From Verrucomicrobiales bacterium (GTDB lineage: Bacteria; Verrucomicrobiota; Verrucomicrobiia; Limisphaerales; UBA9464), in the NCBI GenBank assembly GCA_003445095.1, contig DLVS01000498.1, forward strand, positions 794 to 28,775: 27,982 bases of DNA, written 5' to 3'. How positions within the stretch are numbered: position 1 is the stretch's first letter; each line of letters opens with the position of its first letter. Shown here piece after piece: positions 15,931 through 24,743 of this stretch. The notes below the pieces were generated by a model. That model was not told where the DNA came from. It saw only the letters and a program-made list of their open reading frames with translations, and made no database searches. The translations under genes were made by a program, and so were the position numbers.

Positions 15931-16011
15931 CGCAGGACCGACCAACCACTCAGTTAAAAAGACCCGGACTGACCGATTGCATGAGACGCTACTCACCCCG
16001 CGAAAGTCAAT

Positions 16012-16842
16012 TCAATTCACAGTTCCAATCAATTCCGCCACTTTGCTCTTGATGTCGCTGACGCGCATCAGGGTCTCACCGACGAGTATCGCTCGCGCAC
16101 CATAGCGTTTGAGTCGCTCCACGTCAGGCCTGCCCCGAATTCCACTCTCGGCGACGATGAGTTGGTCGTTAGCGCGATCTGCCATCGTGTTGAGGCGCCT
16201 TTGCACAGCCCGGGTGGCCAGACGTTCAGTCGTCGCCAAGTCCACCTGAAACGTTTTCAAATCGCGATTGTTGATTCCCAACAACCGCGCGCCGCAATTG
16301 AGGGCACGTTCCAACTCCGCCGCGTCATGAACCTCGACCAAGGCCGCTAGGCCGGCGGTGTCTGCCAGCGCGTGAAAGTGGTTCAACTGGTCGTCGTTGA
16401 GAATTGCCACGATAAGAAGGATGGCGTCGGCTCCCCACTCGATCGCTTCCAGGATCTGCCGCTCGTCGATAATGAAATCTTTGCGCAAGAGGGGCAGCGC
16501 CACGGCCGCGCGAATTTCCCGGAGATACTGAAGCGAACCCTGGAAAAATTTCTCGTCGGTAAGGACCGACAAGCAGCTTGCTCCAGCCGCCTCGTATTCC
16601 TTCGCGATGCGGACCGGGTCGAAATCCGGACAGATCACACCAAGCGACGGCGACGCTTTCTTCACCTCGGCAATGAGTCCGAGGTCGCCGAAGCGTGGAC
16701 TCGCTAGGGCACCGAAAAAATCACGAATGCCGTCGCGGCGTTCTCTAATCGCTCCGTGGAGTTGTTCAGCGCGAACGGAACCTCCGGGAAGTCGGGCGAT
16801 TTCAAGGCGCTTCTGCGTAACGATGGTATCGAGGATGGTCAT
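16012..16842 (-). CDS. trpC: Indole-3-glycerol phosphate synthase
   Basis: TrpC closes the indole ring in tryptophan synthesis, converting carboxyphenylaminodeoxyribulose phosphate to indole-3-glycerol phosphate. The 276-residue protein shows the family motifs in order: EVKKASPSLG (catalytic Lys and phosphate site), LLRKDFIID (catalytic KDF), LGINNRDL, and VAESGI, on a complete (beta/alpha)8 barrel. I choose ATG at 16842 (MTILDTIV), which matches the usual family start and avoids the overlap with prfB that the upstream start at 16863 would cause. It lies 7 bases after prfB. No other trp gene is in the window. The 81 bases between trpC and the ten-gene operon contain no clear terminator, so read-through into that operon is possible. 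Confidence 0.95.
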   Translation of the reverse strand: MTILDTIVTQKRLEIARLPGGSVRAEQLHGAIRERRDGIRDFFGALASPRFGDLGLIAEVKKASPSLGVICPDFDPVRIAKEYEAAGASCLSVLTDEKFFQGSLQYLREIRAAVALPLLRKDFIIDERQILEAIEWGADAILLIVAILNDDQLNHFHALADTAGLAALVEVHDAAELERALNCGARLLGINNRDLKTFQVDLATTERLATRAVQRRLNTMADRANDQLIVAESGIRGRPDVERLKRYGARAILVGETLMRVSDIKSKVAELIGTVN

Positions 16843-16849
16843 GGAGAGG

Positions 16850-17998
16850 TTACTCTTCTTCATCCTTCAAGCCTGGTATCCGCTTTAACGGACAGCCTCC
16901 GCGCAACCAGCCGTTCACAAACGCATCTAGATCCCCGTCCATCACGCCTTGGACATCGCTGGTCTGCACTCCCGTGCGGAGGTCCTTCACCATGCGGTAC
17001 GGTTGAAAGACGTAGCTGCGGATTTGATTGCCCCAACTGACGCTCCCTTTATCACCATAGAACCGTTCCATCTCACCTTTCGCCTGGTCCAACTTCAACG
17101 CGTAGAGCTTTGAAATCAGCATTGCCATTGCCGTGGCTTCGTTTTGTGCCTGGCTCCGCTGGGCCTGCGACGCGGCGACCAAGCCGGTGGGAAGGTGGGT
17201 GAGTCGCACGGCCGTTTCGACCTTGTTGACATTCTGCCCGCCCTTGCCTCCGGACCGGTAGGTGTCGCGCAGGATTTCGCTTTTCGGAATGACGATATCG
17301 CTCTCGGTGATGTCACTGAGCTCGGCGATGACGTCCACACTCGCAAAACTAGTATGTCGGCGTTTGTTCGAATCAAACGGGGAGATGCGAACCAGCCGAT
17401 GCACCCCCCGCTCGGCCTTGCAAAAGCCATAGGCGTTTTCTCCTTCGACGCGGAAGGTTACGCTTTTCAGTCCGGCCGAATCTCCTGCCAAGGCGTCGGT
17501 GATTTCCCATTTCCAACCTCGGCTATCGAACCAACGGCCGTACATGCGCGACAGCATTTCGGCCCAGTCCTGAGCCTCAGTCCCGCCGGCTCCCGCTTGG
17601 ACGCTAAAGATCGCGTTGCGGGAGTCATGGGGACCGGTGAGGAGGACTTCGAGTTCGAACTGGTCCACTTGTTTTCCGAGCGCCGCGGCTTCGGTATCGG
17701 CCTCCTGCTGTAACGCGTCCTGGCTGGCGGGCGGCTCCGTTTCGCCCAACTCGAGCAAGACTCGCGCATCAGCCACTCGTCGTTCGAATTGGAGCAAAGG
17801 CTCGACCTTCTTTTTCAACGCATTCAACTCTTCAATGACCTTCTTCGCCGATTCTTGATTGTTCCAAAACGCATCCGAAGCCATCTGCGCTTCGCACTCG
17901 GTGATCCGGCGCTGGGCGGCGGGAACATCCAGGAACTTGCGCAATTGACTGAGCTTGGACGACAGCGCGTCCAAATTGGCGCGCGTAACTTCGAACAT
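16850..17998 (-). CDS. prfB: Peptide chain release factor 2
   Basis: RF2 recognises UGA and UAA stop codons and triggers release of the finished protein. The 382-residue protein has the codon-recognition tripeptide SPF (206-208) that marks RF2 and the universal GGQ catalytic motif (253-255, SGGKGGQNVNKVETAVRLTH). Length is close to the family norm. The reading frame is continuous through the region where many bacterial prfB genes carry an in-frame UGA frameshift site (near residue 24, LRKFLDV), so no programmed frameshift autoregulation is present. It precedes trpC by 7 bases. It is divergent from the prepilin-like gene, with 198 bases between the start codons for both promoters. Confidence 0.96.
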   Translation of the reverse strand: MFEVTRANLDALSSKLSQLRKFLDVPAAQRRITECEAQMASDAFWNNQESAKKVIEELNALKKKVEPLLQFERRVADARVLLELGETEPPASQDALQQEADTEAAALGKQVDQFELEVLLTGPHDSRNAIFSVQAGAGGTEAQDWAEMLSRMYGRWFDSRGWKWEITDALAGDSAGLKSVTFRVEGENAYGFCKAERGVHRLVRISPFDSNKRRHTSFASVDVIAELSDITESDIVIPKSEILRDTYRSGGKGGQNVNKVETAVRLTHLPTGLVAASQAQRSQAQNEATAMAMLISKLYALKLDQAKGEMERFYGDKGSVSWGNQIRSYVFQPYRMVKDLRTGVQTSDVQGVMDGDLDAFVNGWLRGGCPLKRIPGLKDEEE

Positions 17999-18196
17999 AA
18001 GGCGCGGAAGGTAGGCCGCAGCAACCGGCGTGGGCGAGGGGGAAGTTGACGAAGAGCTGAAGGGTCGCGCAATAGCGTGAAGCCGTGGTTGAATTCAGTC
18101 GTCCTGTGTTCGTCCGGTCCGGAAAAAATTTGCGAAACCAAATTAGCGAGTTGCACAAGAGTCGAGAAAGCTTTTTGCTACCAACATACTTCCCTT

Positions 18197-18988
18197 ATGA
18201 AGCCTATTCACCAACGACGAGGTGCCAGTCTCGGGTTTACTTTGATCGAACTGCTCGTGGTGATCGCGATTATTGCGATCCTCGCCGGAATGCTATTGCC
18301 GGCTCTGGCCCGAGCCAAGGAAAAGGGCAACCGCACGGCCTGCCTCAATAATCTGCGACAAATTAGCCTCCAGATGCAGTTCTACACCGACGACAATAGC
18401 GACACGTTTCCGGGACATCGGAATGGCAATTTGAAAACGGACGATTCCAATGCTTCGATCACCAACTGGTGGGGAACCACGATCTACAATTACCGCCCCG
18501 CCCAAAGCAATTTGTTCCGTTGCCCAAGCATCAAAGGCAAGCGGTTGGACTCCGGAGTTCGCTGGGAGTGGAAGTTTGACTGTCACAAGGTGGGATATGG
18601 CATGAACGCCTATTTTCTCGGCATCCATCCGTACCCGAGCGGAAGCACACGCGTCGGGACGATTGATTTCTCCAGCCGACCGTGGCTCAAACGAGCGGCC
18701 ATCGTTTCTCCGGCCAATAACTTGGTGGTTGGCGACGCGATCCCCAAACTTGACGGATATTGGAGCAGTAGTTTGTGGTGGCCTTTCAGTGGGATGGCCA
18801 AGGGCAGCGGTCTCGAAGGCATCGACAACAACCGCCACCTCGGTACGGGGGTGGTCGTGTTCAACGATGGGCATTCCGAGGCGCGCAAGGATTCCCAGAT
18901 CAATCCACCGGTGGACCCTAGTTCTGGCAACGTGAAGGCGCTGGTCAACTCCGAGTATTGGGATCCTTACAATCGGGCTCAGCGTTGA
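18197..18988 (+). CDS. Prepilin-type N-terminal methylation protein with H-X9-DG motif
   Basis: The 263-residue protein starts with a class III signal: basic n-region, then [20 protein letters not shown], with cleavage expected between G13 and F14 and the +5 Glu at E18. A long helix follows ([24 protein letters not shown]). The C-terminal globular part ends with H214-x9-D224-G225 ([12 protein letters not shown]), the motif of the pseudopilin-like family greatly expanded in Verrucomicrobiota and Planctomycetota. The ATG at 18197 is chosen over 18077 because it places the prepilin signal at the start. It probably works with type II secretion/type IV pilus machinery, but the precise role of these expanded paralogues is unknown. 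Monocistronic, divergent from prfB and convergent with trmL. Confidence 0.93.
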   Translation: MKPIHQRRGASLGFTLIELLVVIAIIAILAGMLLPALARAKEKGNRTACLNNLRQISLQMQFYTDDNSDTFPGHRNGNLKTDDSNASITNWWGTTIYNYRPAQSNLFRCPSIKGKRLDSGVRWEWKFDCHKVGYGMNAYFLGIHPYPSGSTRVGTIDFSSRPWLKRAAIVSPANNLVVGDAIPKLDGYWSSSLWWPFSGMAKGSGLEGIDNNRHLGTGVVVFNDGHSEARKDSQINPPVDPSSGNVKALVNSEYWDPYNRAQR

Positions 18989-19059
18989 TCGGGCTGGAGC
19001 CGTGACGCGCATCGGCGAGGATCGACTTCCGCATCATGGCTTCCTTCTGACAAAGCTTG

Positions 19060-19545
19060 CTACCGGCATAATAAACCCGTTTGTGGGAAGTCACCAAATC
19101 CCGTCTGCCGAAGTGCCTCGAACAGCACAATCGCCACGCAGTTTGAGAGATTGAGTGAACGCGCGGCCGGGTTGGGCATCGGCAAGTAGAGCCAATTCGG
19201 TCGGTGCAATTCCAGTAACTCGCGAGGCAGGCCTGAGGTCTCGCGCCCAAAGACTAAATAATCGGTAGCACAAAACTGAACGTCGCAGTATCGGCGAGTG
19301 CCGCCTTGCTCGATCATCCACAATCGAGAATCCGATGAAAGACTGGCAGCGAACTCCGCCCAGCCCGGCCAGCGGCGCCACTCGACAAGGTTCCAGTAGT
19401 CCATTCCAGCTCGTTTCAATTCGCGATCGTCGAGCTTGAACCCAAGCGGCTCGATCAAGTGCAATGCGCTGCGTGTGGCGGCGCACAACCGGGCGATATT
19501 GCCGGTGTTGGGCGGAATTTCCGGTTGGACAAGAACGACGTTCAT
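19060..19545 (-). CDS. trmL: tRNA (cytidine(34)-2'-O)-methyltransferase TrmL
   Basis: TrmL is a SPOUT-fold (SpoU-class) enzyme that methylates the ribose of the wobble base in certain leucine tRNAs. The 161-residue protein is the usual compact size. It shows the motif 1 region EIPPNTGNIARLCAAT (9-24), the FGRETSGLP segment (about 98-106) and the trefoil-knot motif RSLNLSNCVAIVLFEALRQ near the C-terminus. It follows truA in the same direction with a 17-base gap, so truA, ruvX and trmL probably form one unit. Confidence 0.94.
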   Translation of the reverse strand: MNVVLVQPEIPPNTGNIARLCAATRSALHLIEPLGFKLDDRELKRAGMDYWNLVEWRRWPGWAEFAASLSSDSRLWMIEQGGTRRYCDVQFCATDYLVFGRETSGLPRELLELHRPNWLYLPMPNPAARSLNLSNCVAIVLFEALRQTGFGDFPQTGLLCR

Positions 19546-19562
19546 TGACTTCGCCCGCTCGC

Positions 19563-20423
19563 CTACTCCAGTTCTGTGGTCTCAGCGGCCAACCTGATTC
19601 CGCGATGTGACGGTTCTCCCGAGCCAGCGTAAAATACCTTCCACAAGACGAGTCCGTGCGCCGGCGCGGTCATTCCCGCCACGGTTCGGTCCCGACTTTT
19701 CAGCATTGGGGTAATTGAATCCGGCGCAAAACGGCCGAGTCCCACCTGGACGAGCGTTCCCACAATGCCGCGGCACATTTTATAGAGAAATCCGTCGGCC
19801 TCGATCACGAACGTCAGGAGGGGTCCCGCACGTTGGATGGTGCAGCGAGTCACGTGGCGAATGGTGACCCGCCGCGCGTAGCCTGGTGACGCGCTGAAGG
19901 CGAGGAAATCGTGACGGCCTTCGAGCTCGCGCGCCGCTTGTTTCATGACGGCCAGATCGAGCGGCCTGGGGACATGCCACGATTGCCGCCTCCATAGCGG
20001 CGAATGCGCCGCATGATTCCAAACGTAGTACCGGTACTGTTTACCGCGTGCTGAGAACCGGGCGTGAAAATCATCCCGCGCCCGGACTACCGCCAGGACC
20101 CGGACATCTTCGGGAAGCCAGGCATTGAGAGCGAGGACCAGCTTGCGAAGAGGCATCCGGAGCTTCCTTTTCGGGATATCCACATGCGCCACCAGGCCCG
20201 CGGCGTGAACTCCAGTGTCGGTGCGGCTGGAACCTGAGACTACTGGCGTCGCCGTGAAAATCTTCCCAAACGCTTCCTCGATTCTTTGCTGCACGGTTGA
20301 GGCATTCGGCTGGCGTTGCCAACCCGCGTAAGCGGTGCCGTCGTAGGCAATCGTCAGTCGCAGCCGAACGTGATCCGGAGCGAGAACCTCACCGGATGCC
20401 GGACGCTCGGGACTGGCCTTCAT
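19563..20423 (-). CDS. truA: tRNA pseudouridine(38-40) synthase TruA
   Basis: TruA isomerises uridines 38-40 in the anticodon arm of tRNA. The 286-residue protein has the opening YDGTAYAGWQRQPN (27-40), the catalytic motif SRTDTGVHA with nucleophile D69, and the later conserved F-x-F-x-I-x-A-D-G-F-L-Y-K-M-like segment (FVIEADGFLYKMCRGIVGTL). The N-terminal about 18 residues are an extension without family conservation, so translation might start internally, but the ATG at 20423 overlaps the ruvX stop (ATGA), which favours it by coupling. Confidence 0.95.
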   Translation of the reverse strand: MKASPERPASGEVLAPDHVRLRLTIAYDGTAYAGWQRQPNASTVQQRIEEAFGKIFTATPVVSGSSRTDTGVHAAGLVAHVDIPKRKLRMPLRKLVLALNAWLPEDVRVLAVVRARDDFHARFSARGKQYRYYVWNHAAHSPLWRRQSWHVPRPLDLAVMKQAARELEGRHDFLAFSASPGYARRVTIRHVTRCTIQRAGPLLTFVIEADGFLYKMCRGIVGTLVQVGLGRFAPDSITPMLKSRDRTVAGMTAPAHGLVLWKVFYAGSGEPSHRGIRLAAETTELE

Positions 20424-20836
20424 GGAGGCGTTAGGCTGTCGAGATAACTCTGCAACAGCAACGCCGCCGCCGTCTTGTCCACTTTCTCGCGACGCTCCTT
20501 TCCGCGGACGTTGCCTTCGCGGAGGAACCGCTCAGCGAGGGCGGAAGTCAGCCGCTCATCCCAAGTCTGCAAAGGAACCGTGACCGCTTCCCGCAACACC
20601 GTCACGAACTCGCGTACGCGAGTAGCGGCTTCGCCATAAGAGCCGTCCATGTTTCGCGGCATACCCACAATGATGAGTTCGACCTCGTGTTCGCGAATCA
20701 GGTCCCGAATGCGCCCGAGGCATGCCGCAAACGGTTCCGCGTCGATAAATTCGAGCGGTTGGGCGATGACCTTCATCGGGTCACTGATTGCTACCCCGAC
20801 GCGTCGAGTTCCGTGGTCAAGGGCGAGAATGCGCAC
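20420..20836 (-). CDS. ruvX: Putative pre-16S rRNA nuclease / Holliday junction resolvase-like RuvX (YqgF)
   Basis: The 138-residue protein is a standard-length YqgF/RuvX family member with an RNase H-like fold. Acidic active-site positions are D7 (LALDHGTRRVGVAI), an E in the QTWDERLTS segment and D near the C-terminus (KVDKTAAALLLQSYLD). The loop IVGMPRNMDGS is also conserved. The family processes the 5' end of pre-16S rRNA in E. coli. It is the first gene of the ruvX-truA-trmL unit and overlaps truA by four bases. Confidence 0.94.
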   Translation of the reverse strand: MRILALDHGTRRVGVAISDPMKVIAQPLEFIDAEPFAACLGRIRDLIREHEVELIIVGMPRNMDGSYGEAATRVREFVTVLREAVTVPLQTWDERLTSALAERFLREGNVRGKERREKVDKTAAALLLQSYLDSLTPP

Positions 20837-20910
20837 GGTTCAATCCGGAATTCTTAGGCAACAGAAGGCTTAGGTCGGGCGTCTGATTTTGTGAACGCAG
20901 TTCTTGGCAT

Positions 20911-21693
20911 TTACAAGAGACCAGCAGAATCCTCATCCAGGAGCAACCGGGCATGGGATTGGCGCCGCAGGATCGAGGCGGGACAAGTGGTCGAGATCGG
21001 TCCTCGGAGGGCGTTCTTGACGGGTTGCGCTTTGCGCTTTTCGGGCGCCACGCAAATGACTTGCCGCGCGGACATCAGCGCCGGGATGGTCAACGTCAAC
21101 GCGTACGGAGGAACTGCGGACAGGGAGGGGAAGTGCCCTTCGTTCACTTGTTGGGTTTTGCAAGCGTCATCGAGTTTGACCAATTTGACCCAGGCCGAGT
21201 CGTCAAAACGGGCCACGGGGGGATCGTTGAAGGCCAAGTGCCCGTTCTCGCCGACTCCAAGACAGCACAGGTCGATCGGCTGGGCGCGTAAAAGGGCGGT
21301 GTACCGATCACACTCGATCAAAGGGAGATCGGCGTCGCCGGCCAAATAGTGAAACGCACGCGGGTGCACCAGGGATTCGACCCGCTCTTTCATGTATTTG
21401 CGAAATCCCGCCGGGTGGTCGGCGGGAAGCCCCAAGTATTCGTCCATATGGAACAACGTGATTCGCGACCAGTCCACATCACCGAGCTCCACCAACCGTC
21501 GTAGGAAGCGCAATTGGGAGTTACCTGTCGCTAGAATGGCAGCGGCGGAGCCCTGTCTGGCAACGGTGTCGGCCAATAGTCGACGGACCCTCTGAGCGAC
21601 ATGTTCGGCCAGCGCATCGAGAGTCGAAAAAACGTCGACTGTGAGTTGGTCCACCACGAACGAGCGAACCGGAGGGGGAGAATCAGCCGTCAT
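20911..21693 (-). CDS. nagB: NagB-type glucosamine-6-phosphate deaminase family protein
   Basis: NagB converts glucosamine 6-phosphate to fructose 6-phosphate and ammonia. The 260-residue protein has FHMDEYLGLPADHPAGF (like E. coli FNMDEYVGL, catalytic Asp), ATGNSQ in the phosphate loop and LGVGENGHLAFNDPP. In E. coli the last motif reads GNDGH; the present GENGH puts Asn where Asp141 stands. That variant is shared by a known subfamily, so sugar-phosphate isomerase/deaminase activity is likely but the precise substrate is less sure. I choose ATG at 21693 because the upstream GTG at 21771 would lie inside the terminator hairpin of the gene above. A 74-base gap separates it from ruvX. Confidence 0.88.
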   Translation of the reverse strand: MTADSPPPVRSFVVDQLTVDVFSTLDALAEHVAQRVRRLLADTVARQGSAAAILATGNSQLRFLRRLVELGDVDWSRITLFHMDEYLGLPADHPAGFRKYMKERVESLVHPRAFHYLAGDADLPLIECDRYTALLRAQPIDLCCLGVGENGHLAFNDPPVARFDDSAWVKLVKLDDACKTQQVNEGHFPSLSAVPPYALTLTIPALMSARQVICVAPEKRKAQPVKNALRGPISTTCPASILRRQSHARLLLDEDSAGLL

Positions 21694-21740
21694 CGAAGCG
21701 CGGAGCTTGCGCAGGAGTGGGGTCGGGGGCAAGGGCCGGT

Positions 21741-21793
21741 AAAAAAGAAAGCGGGCGCCGGGGTGACACACGGTTCACACCGCCGGCGCCCGC
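21741..21793 (-). terminator. Strong intrinsic terminator of the CHRD protein gene
   Basis: On the minus strand an 11-bp GC-rich stem (GCGGGCGCCGG/CCGGCGCCCGC), extended by GGTG/CACC pairs with a small bulge, is followed directly by TTTCTTTTTT. It begins 35 bases past the stop of the gene that ends at 21828. This is a textbook rho-independent terminator. It also separates that gene from nagB. Confidence 0.93.
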
Positions 21794-21827
21794 CGATCGC
21801 CCTCACTCAAGGGCGAAAATAGCGCGT

Positions 21828-24305
21828 TTAGGGTACCAGTTGGCCGCGAATCTCGCCGCCGCCAAAGACAGTGCTATGGACATTAAAGTAGGTCATACCT
21901 CCTTCAATGTTGGCCCGCAGGCCGGCGTCCAGCGGGGCCTGCCCGATGAAGTAGCCGCCGGTGGCCAGCGGTGACGCCGCCGTCAGGGTTACCAGAATAC
22001 CCGCCGCGGTATTAGCATCCGCTGGGCCATGGATGTGGGCGAATTTCGCGTCGCCCTGCAATCCTTCGTACGACACGGCGTACGTGAGGAAGTTTCCGTC
22101 CAGCGCGGCGAACCCAACGCCCTTCGCTGTCGTGGTGACGGGCGTCGGACGCTCGTTTGCACCGTTAAGTGACACCTTGAACAGCTTCACGGTTTTGGTC
22201 GTCGCGTCTTGCACCTGGAACACCCCGCCGGGCGTCGCCAACGGGATGCTCGCCGAAGTTGTGTTGACGGTCTGGAGGTCGATCCAGTTCGCATCGTTCA
22301 AGGCCAACTTGCCCTGGACTAAGTAGGGAGCTGTCCCGCCGGTCCACGCGAGGTTGATATTGTCTCCGGCGATGCTCGCGGAGATGGCTCCGATTGGCGT
22401 TGTCGTAGCCCCGGCGGTGATCCGAACGTTGTCGAAGCCCAGGAGTTCGTTCCACCAAGATGAGCCAGCCACGAATTGGACGACGAGCTCGGTTGCGCTG
22501 GCAGGAATGTTGTAAGTGAAGTCCGCAAATTCGCGGGTAAGCCGGCGTTGGTTGCCGGCCAAGTCGTCGGCGAGCCAGGGCTGTTGGCCGGTCTCGACGC
22601 CATTGAAGTGCGCCAGCGTTTTTGGGGTGCTGGCCAGGCCATTCGTATAAATAATAATATCAAGGAAGTCATTGCCGTCATTCTCGAAGTCGATTTGTGC
22701 GCCGGCGAGTGCCACCGTCAACTTCACGTCCTGCTTGCCAGCCACATTGACGGGCCGAAGCGTTACCGAGCGCGGCGGTGTTTCGTTTTCGTAGGGAAAC
22801 TTGTTCATGCCCGCGCCGGCGAAGAAGCCCGTGCCTTCGAAGCCCGTGAGCGGGCCACCTCCGTAAAAGGCGCCGGGCGGGTTGTCGCTCGGGCCATTGA
22901 GCAGGACTATCAGAGGTTCTTTCGTTTCCGTATCAGCGCCGGTGGCGATATAGCCGGTGGCGGTGGTGGTGCCGCTGAGCTGAACTGGAGCGGTGCTCCC
23001 GGCAGTCCCCAGCACTTCCCAGTAGCCCGAGGCCAGGTTGTCGTCCAAAACCTCGGCGGCAGGGACAATGCCCACCGACAACTCAAATCCGCCCGGGCTG
23101 GCACTGCTATAGCCGCGCACTTCGAAATCGTAGGTGCCGGCCGCCGCAAAAGTGACGTTTTCGTAAACGAGGGTGAAGCCATGGGGACCGAAATCCTCGA
23201 TGATGTTGTCGGCAAAAGTGAATCCGTTCTTGTCCCGGTCGATCTGGAAGCGGGCACCGTCGTCCGTGCCGAGGGCAAAGCGATAGGTGCCCGGAGCCGA
23301 AACAGTCAGCTTGCCCTGGACCCGCAGACCCCAACTGCCGGTGTAGCCACCTGGAACCCCATTGTCGTCTAACCAATTACCGGGCGCCCCGTCGTTAATA
23401 TCGAGTGATGCGAGTGTGCTCTCGCTCATGTCGTGCTGCTTGGTGCCGGCGATCATGTCGTCCACGTCACTCAGTCGGACGACGGACGGTGGGACGGTCC
23501 GGTTCATCGTGGCCAGGACGGTTGCACCTTCCGGAAGAAATCGGCCGGCGAGAGCGATCGCCTGATCACCGGTGAATCCATCGAAGGATCCGGTCTTGCC
23601 ACCCGCCGCCGGATGCCCTTCGGCACCGATATTAATCTTTCCGGGTGCGAAGGTAGCATCGCTGCCGATGCTACCGACGATCATGTCATCCCAATCCGAG
23701 GAGAAATTCGCCACGACCGGCTTCTTCAACAGCCCGTAGCGGCTCGGATCGGCGTTGCCAGCATGAATGAATAAGTCGGCGTCCGCTTCGACCTGCGCAT
23801 CCGTCTTGGTAGTGTCGTCATCCAACACCGTCCAACCAGCCGCTTCGAAGCGGTCCTTCAGGCCTCCGATCGCGGTGGCGTCGGGATAGACCATGACCCT
23901 GCCATTGGCCTTATTATTAACCAGCCATGCGATGGCTGAATCCAAGAGTTCAAGGAATTCCTCGGTGGTGTTGGCGAGGTCGTTACTGGTGCGCCAGCAC
24001 AGCATCATCCGGCGCGCGGGAATATTGGGGATGCCGACAAACGACACGTCAAAACTGTGGGCAAAGTAAATCGGGCCACGCTGGGCGGAGGCGGTCGCCA
24101 GTGGGGGATCTCCAAATATCCGGCTCAACTCCCAGACATCACCGCCCACGATGGTGTAACGTGCCGGGTTCGCTTTGGATCCATCGTCATTGAATCCTTC
24201 TTGGTAGAGCAACTGGGCGAATCCGCCCGTGGTAAGACCGGCAACGGCCAGCCCAATCAAAGCCGCACGGCGCACCGGGGAGTGGGTGCCGATGAGAGTG
24301 TTCAT
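21828..24305 (-). CDS. Secreted multidomain protein with PA14-like and C-terminal CHRD domains
   Basis: The 825-residue protein has a signal peptide (RRAALIGLAVAGLTTGGFAQ, cleavage near residue 31). Residues about 100-290 form an alpha/beta region (MLCWRTSNDLANTTEEFL, GRVMVYPDATAIGGLKDRF) of unrecognised family. Residues about 323-413 look like a PA14-type carbohydrate-binding beta domain (APGTYRFALGTDDGARFQID, AGTYDFEVRGYS). After further beta-sandwich modules, residues about 707-825 are a CHRD domain (FKVSLNGANERP, FAHIHGPADANTAAGILVTL, GGGEIRGQLVP), named for chordin and found in many bacterial surface proteins. It is a single gene divergent from dnaK and ends in a strong terminator. An extracellular role, perhaps polysaccharide binding, is likely. 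Confidence 0.9.
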   Translation of the reverse strand: MNTLIGTHSPVRRAALIGLAVAGLTTGGFAQLLYQEGFNDDGSKANPARYTIVGGDVWELSRIFGDPPLATASAQRGPIYFAHSFDVSFVGIPNIPARRMMLCWRTSNDLANTTEEFLELLDSAIAWLVNNKANGRVMVYPDATAIGGLKDRFEAAGWTVLDDDTTKTDAQVEADADLFIHAGNADPSRYGLLKKPVVANFSSDWDDMIVGSIGSDATFAPGKINIGAEGHPAAGGKTGSFDGFTGDQAIALAGRFLPEGATVLATMNRTVPPSVVRLSDVDDMIAGTKQHDMSESTLASLDINDGAPGNWLDDNGVPGGYTGSWGLRVQGKLTVSAPGTYRFALGTDDGARFQIDRDKNGFTFADNIIEDFGPHGFTLVYENVTFAAAGTYDFEVRGYSSASPGGFELSVGIVPAAEVLDDNLASGYWEVLGTAGSTAPVQLSGTTTATGYIATGADTETKEPLIVLLNGPSDNPPGAFYGGGPLTGFEGTGFFAGAGMNKFPYENETPPRSVTLRPVNVAGKQDVKLTVALAGAQIDFENDGNDFLDIIIYTNGLASTPKTLAHFNGVETGQQPWLADDLAGNQRRLTREFADFTYNIPASATELVVQFVAGSSWWNELLGFDNVRITAGATTTPIGAISASIAGDNINLAWTGGTAPYLVQGKLALNDANWIDLQTVNTTSASIPLATPGGVFQVQDATTKTVKLFKVSLNGANERPTPVTTTAKGVGFAALDGNFLTYAVSYEGLQGDAKFAHIHGPADANTAAGILVTLTAASPLATGGYFIGQAPLDAGLRANIEGGMTYFNVHSTVFGGGEIRGQLVP

Positions 24306-24743
24306 AGCAGTTTGTAGAAGATTGATGGGAATTCAGTCACGCAACTGACGAACCCAACGCGGCCAGAGCAGGCGCAGTGGGAAGTCATCTTCGTGGGAAC
24401 CTGGCTAGCCTATTCGTGGTATGAGTCGGCCGGCAAGGCAAATCTCCGAATGCCGGACAACGCGACAACGCGGGACACCTCAGCCCTGAATTACCCCGAC
24501 CAGGGGAAACGACGGCCAAGGTCTGTGTTTCGTGACCAAGGGGCCGCCCAACCTCGCCTAAGAGAGATTGTGCCGCGTCCGCGAGAAAAGTGTGCCAGAT
24601 CATCTATGCTTGGCACACTCGTGACCACATCTGGACTCAGCGTGACGAAAACTGCGTCGGCGTTTCCAGAGCAATTTCCCTAAGTTTCAAATTTGAGGTG
24701 GGCGGCATCAGCCTTGCATTCCCCATCCGGAATTTAACCGTAT
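24306..24743. other. 438-base divergent intergenic region upstream of dnaK
   Basis: No reading frame here looks like a real gene. The region must hold the promoters of the CHRD protein gene (minus) and of dnaK (plus). The only strong structure I see is the perfect inverted repeat at 24589-24619. There is no CIRCE element (TTAGCACTC-N9-GAGTGCTAA) and no clear Shine-Dalgarno site before the dnaK ATG. Confidence 0.7.
24589..24619 (+). promoter_or_regulatory. Perfect 9-bp inverted repeat upstream of dnaK, candidate operator
   Basis: The half-sites AGTGTGCCA and TGGCACACT are perfectly complementary and separated by 13 bases, so their centres are 22 bp apart, about two helical turns. It ends 124 bases before the dnaK start. 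No T-run follows on either strand, so a dimeric repressor or activator site fits better than a terminator. The sequence differs from CIRCE. Confidence 0.55.

Noticed and set aside
15931..16011. Promoter for the ten-gene operon (TTGACT at the start of the gap after trpC)
   Set aside because: A -35-like TTGACT is present but no -10 box lies at 16-18 bases; the promoter stays undefined.
17900..17950. Programmed frameshift site in prfB
   Set aside because: The reading frame is continuous through the usual site near residue 24 and there is no in-frame UGA.
18976..19001. Hairpin GGCTCAGC...GCTgGAGCC between the prepilin-like gene and trmL
   Set aside because: It overlaps the stop codon, has a bulge and is not followed by a T-run on either strand, so I do not call a terminator.
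24611..24626. Sigma-54 promoter (TGGCAC) in the dnaK upstream repeat
   Set aside because: The -12 GC element is missing at the required spacing on both strands.
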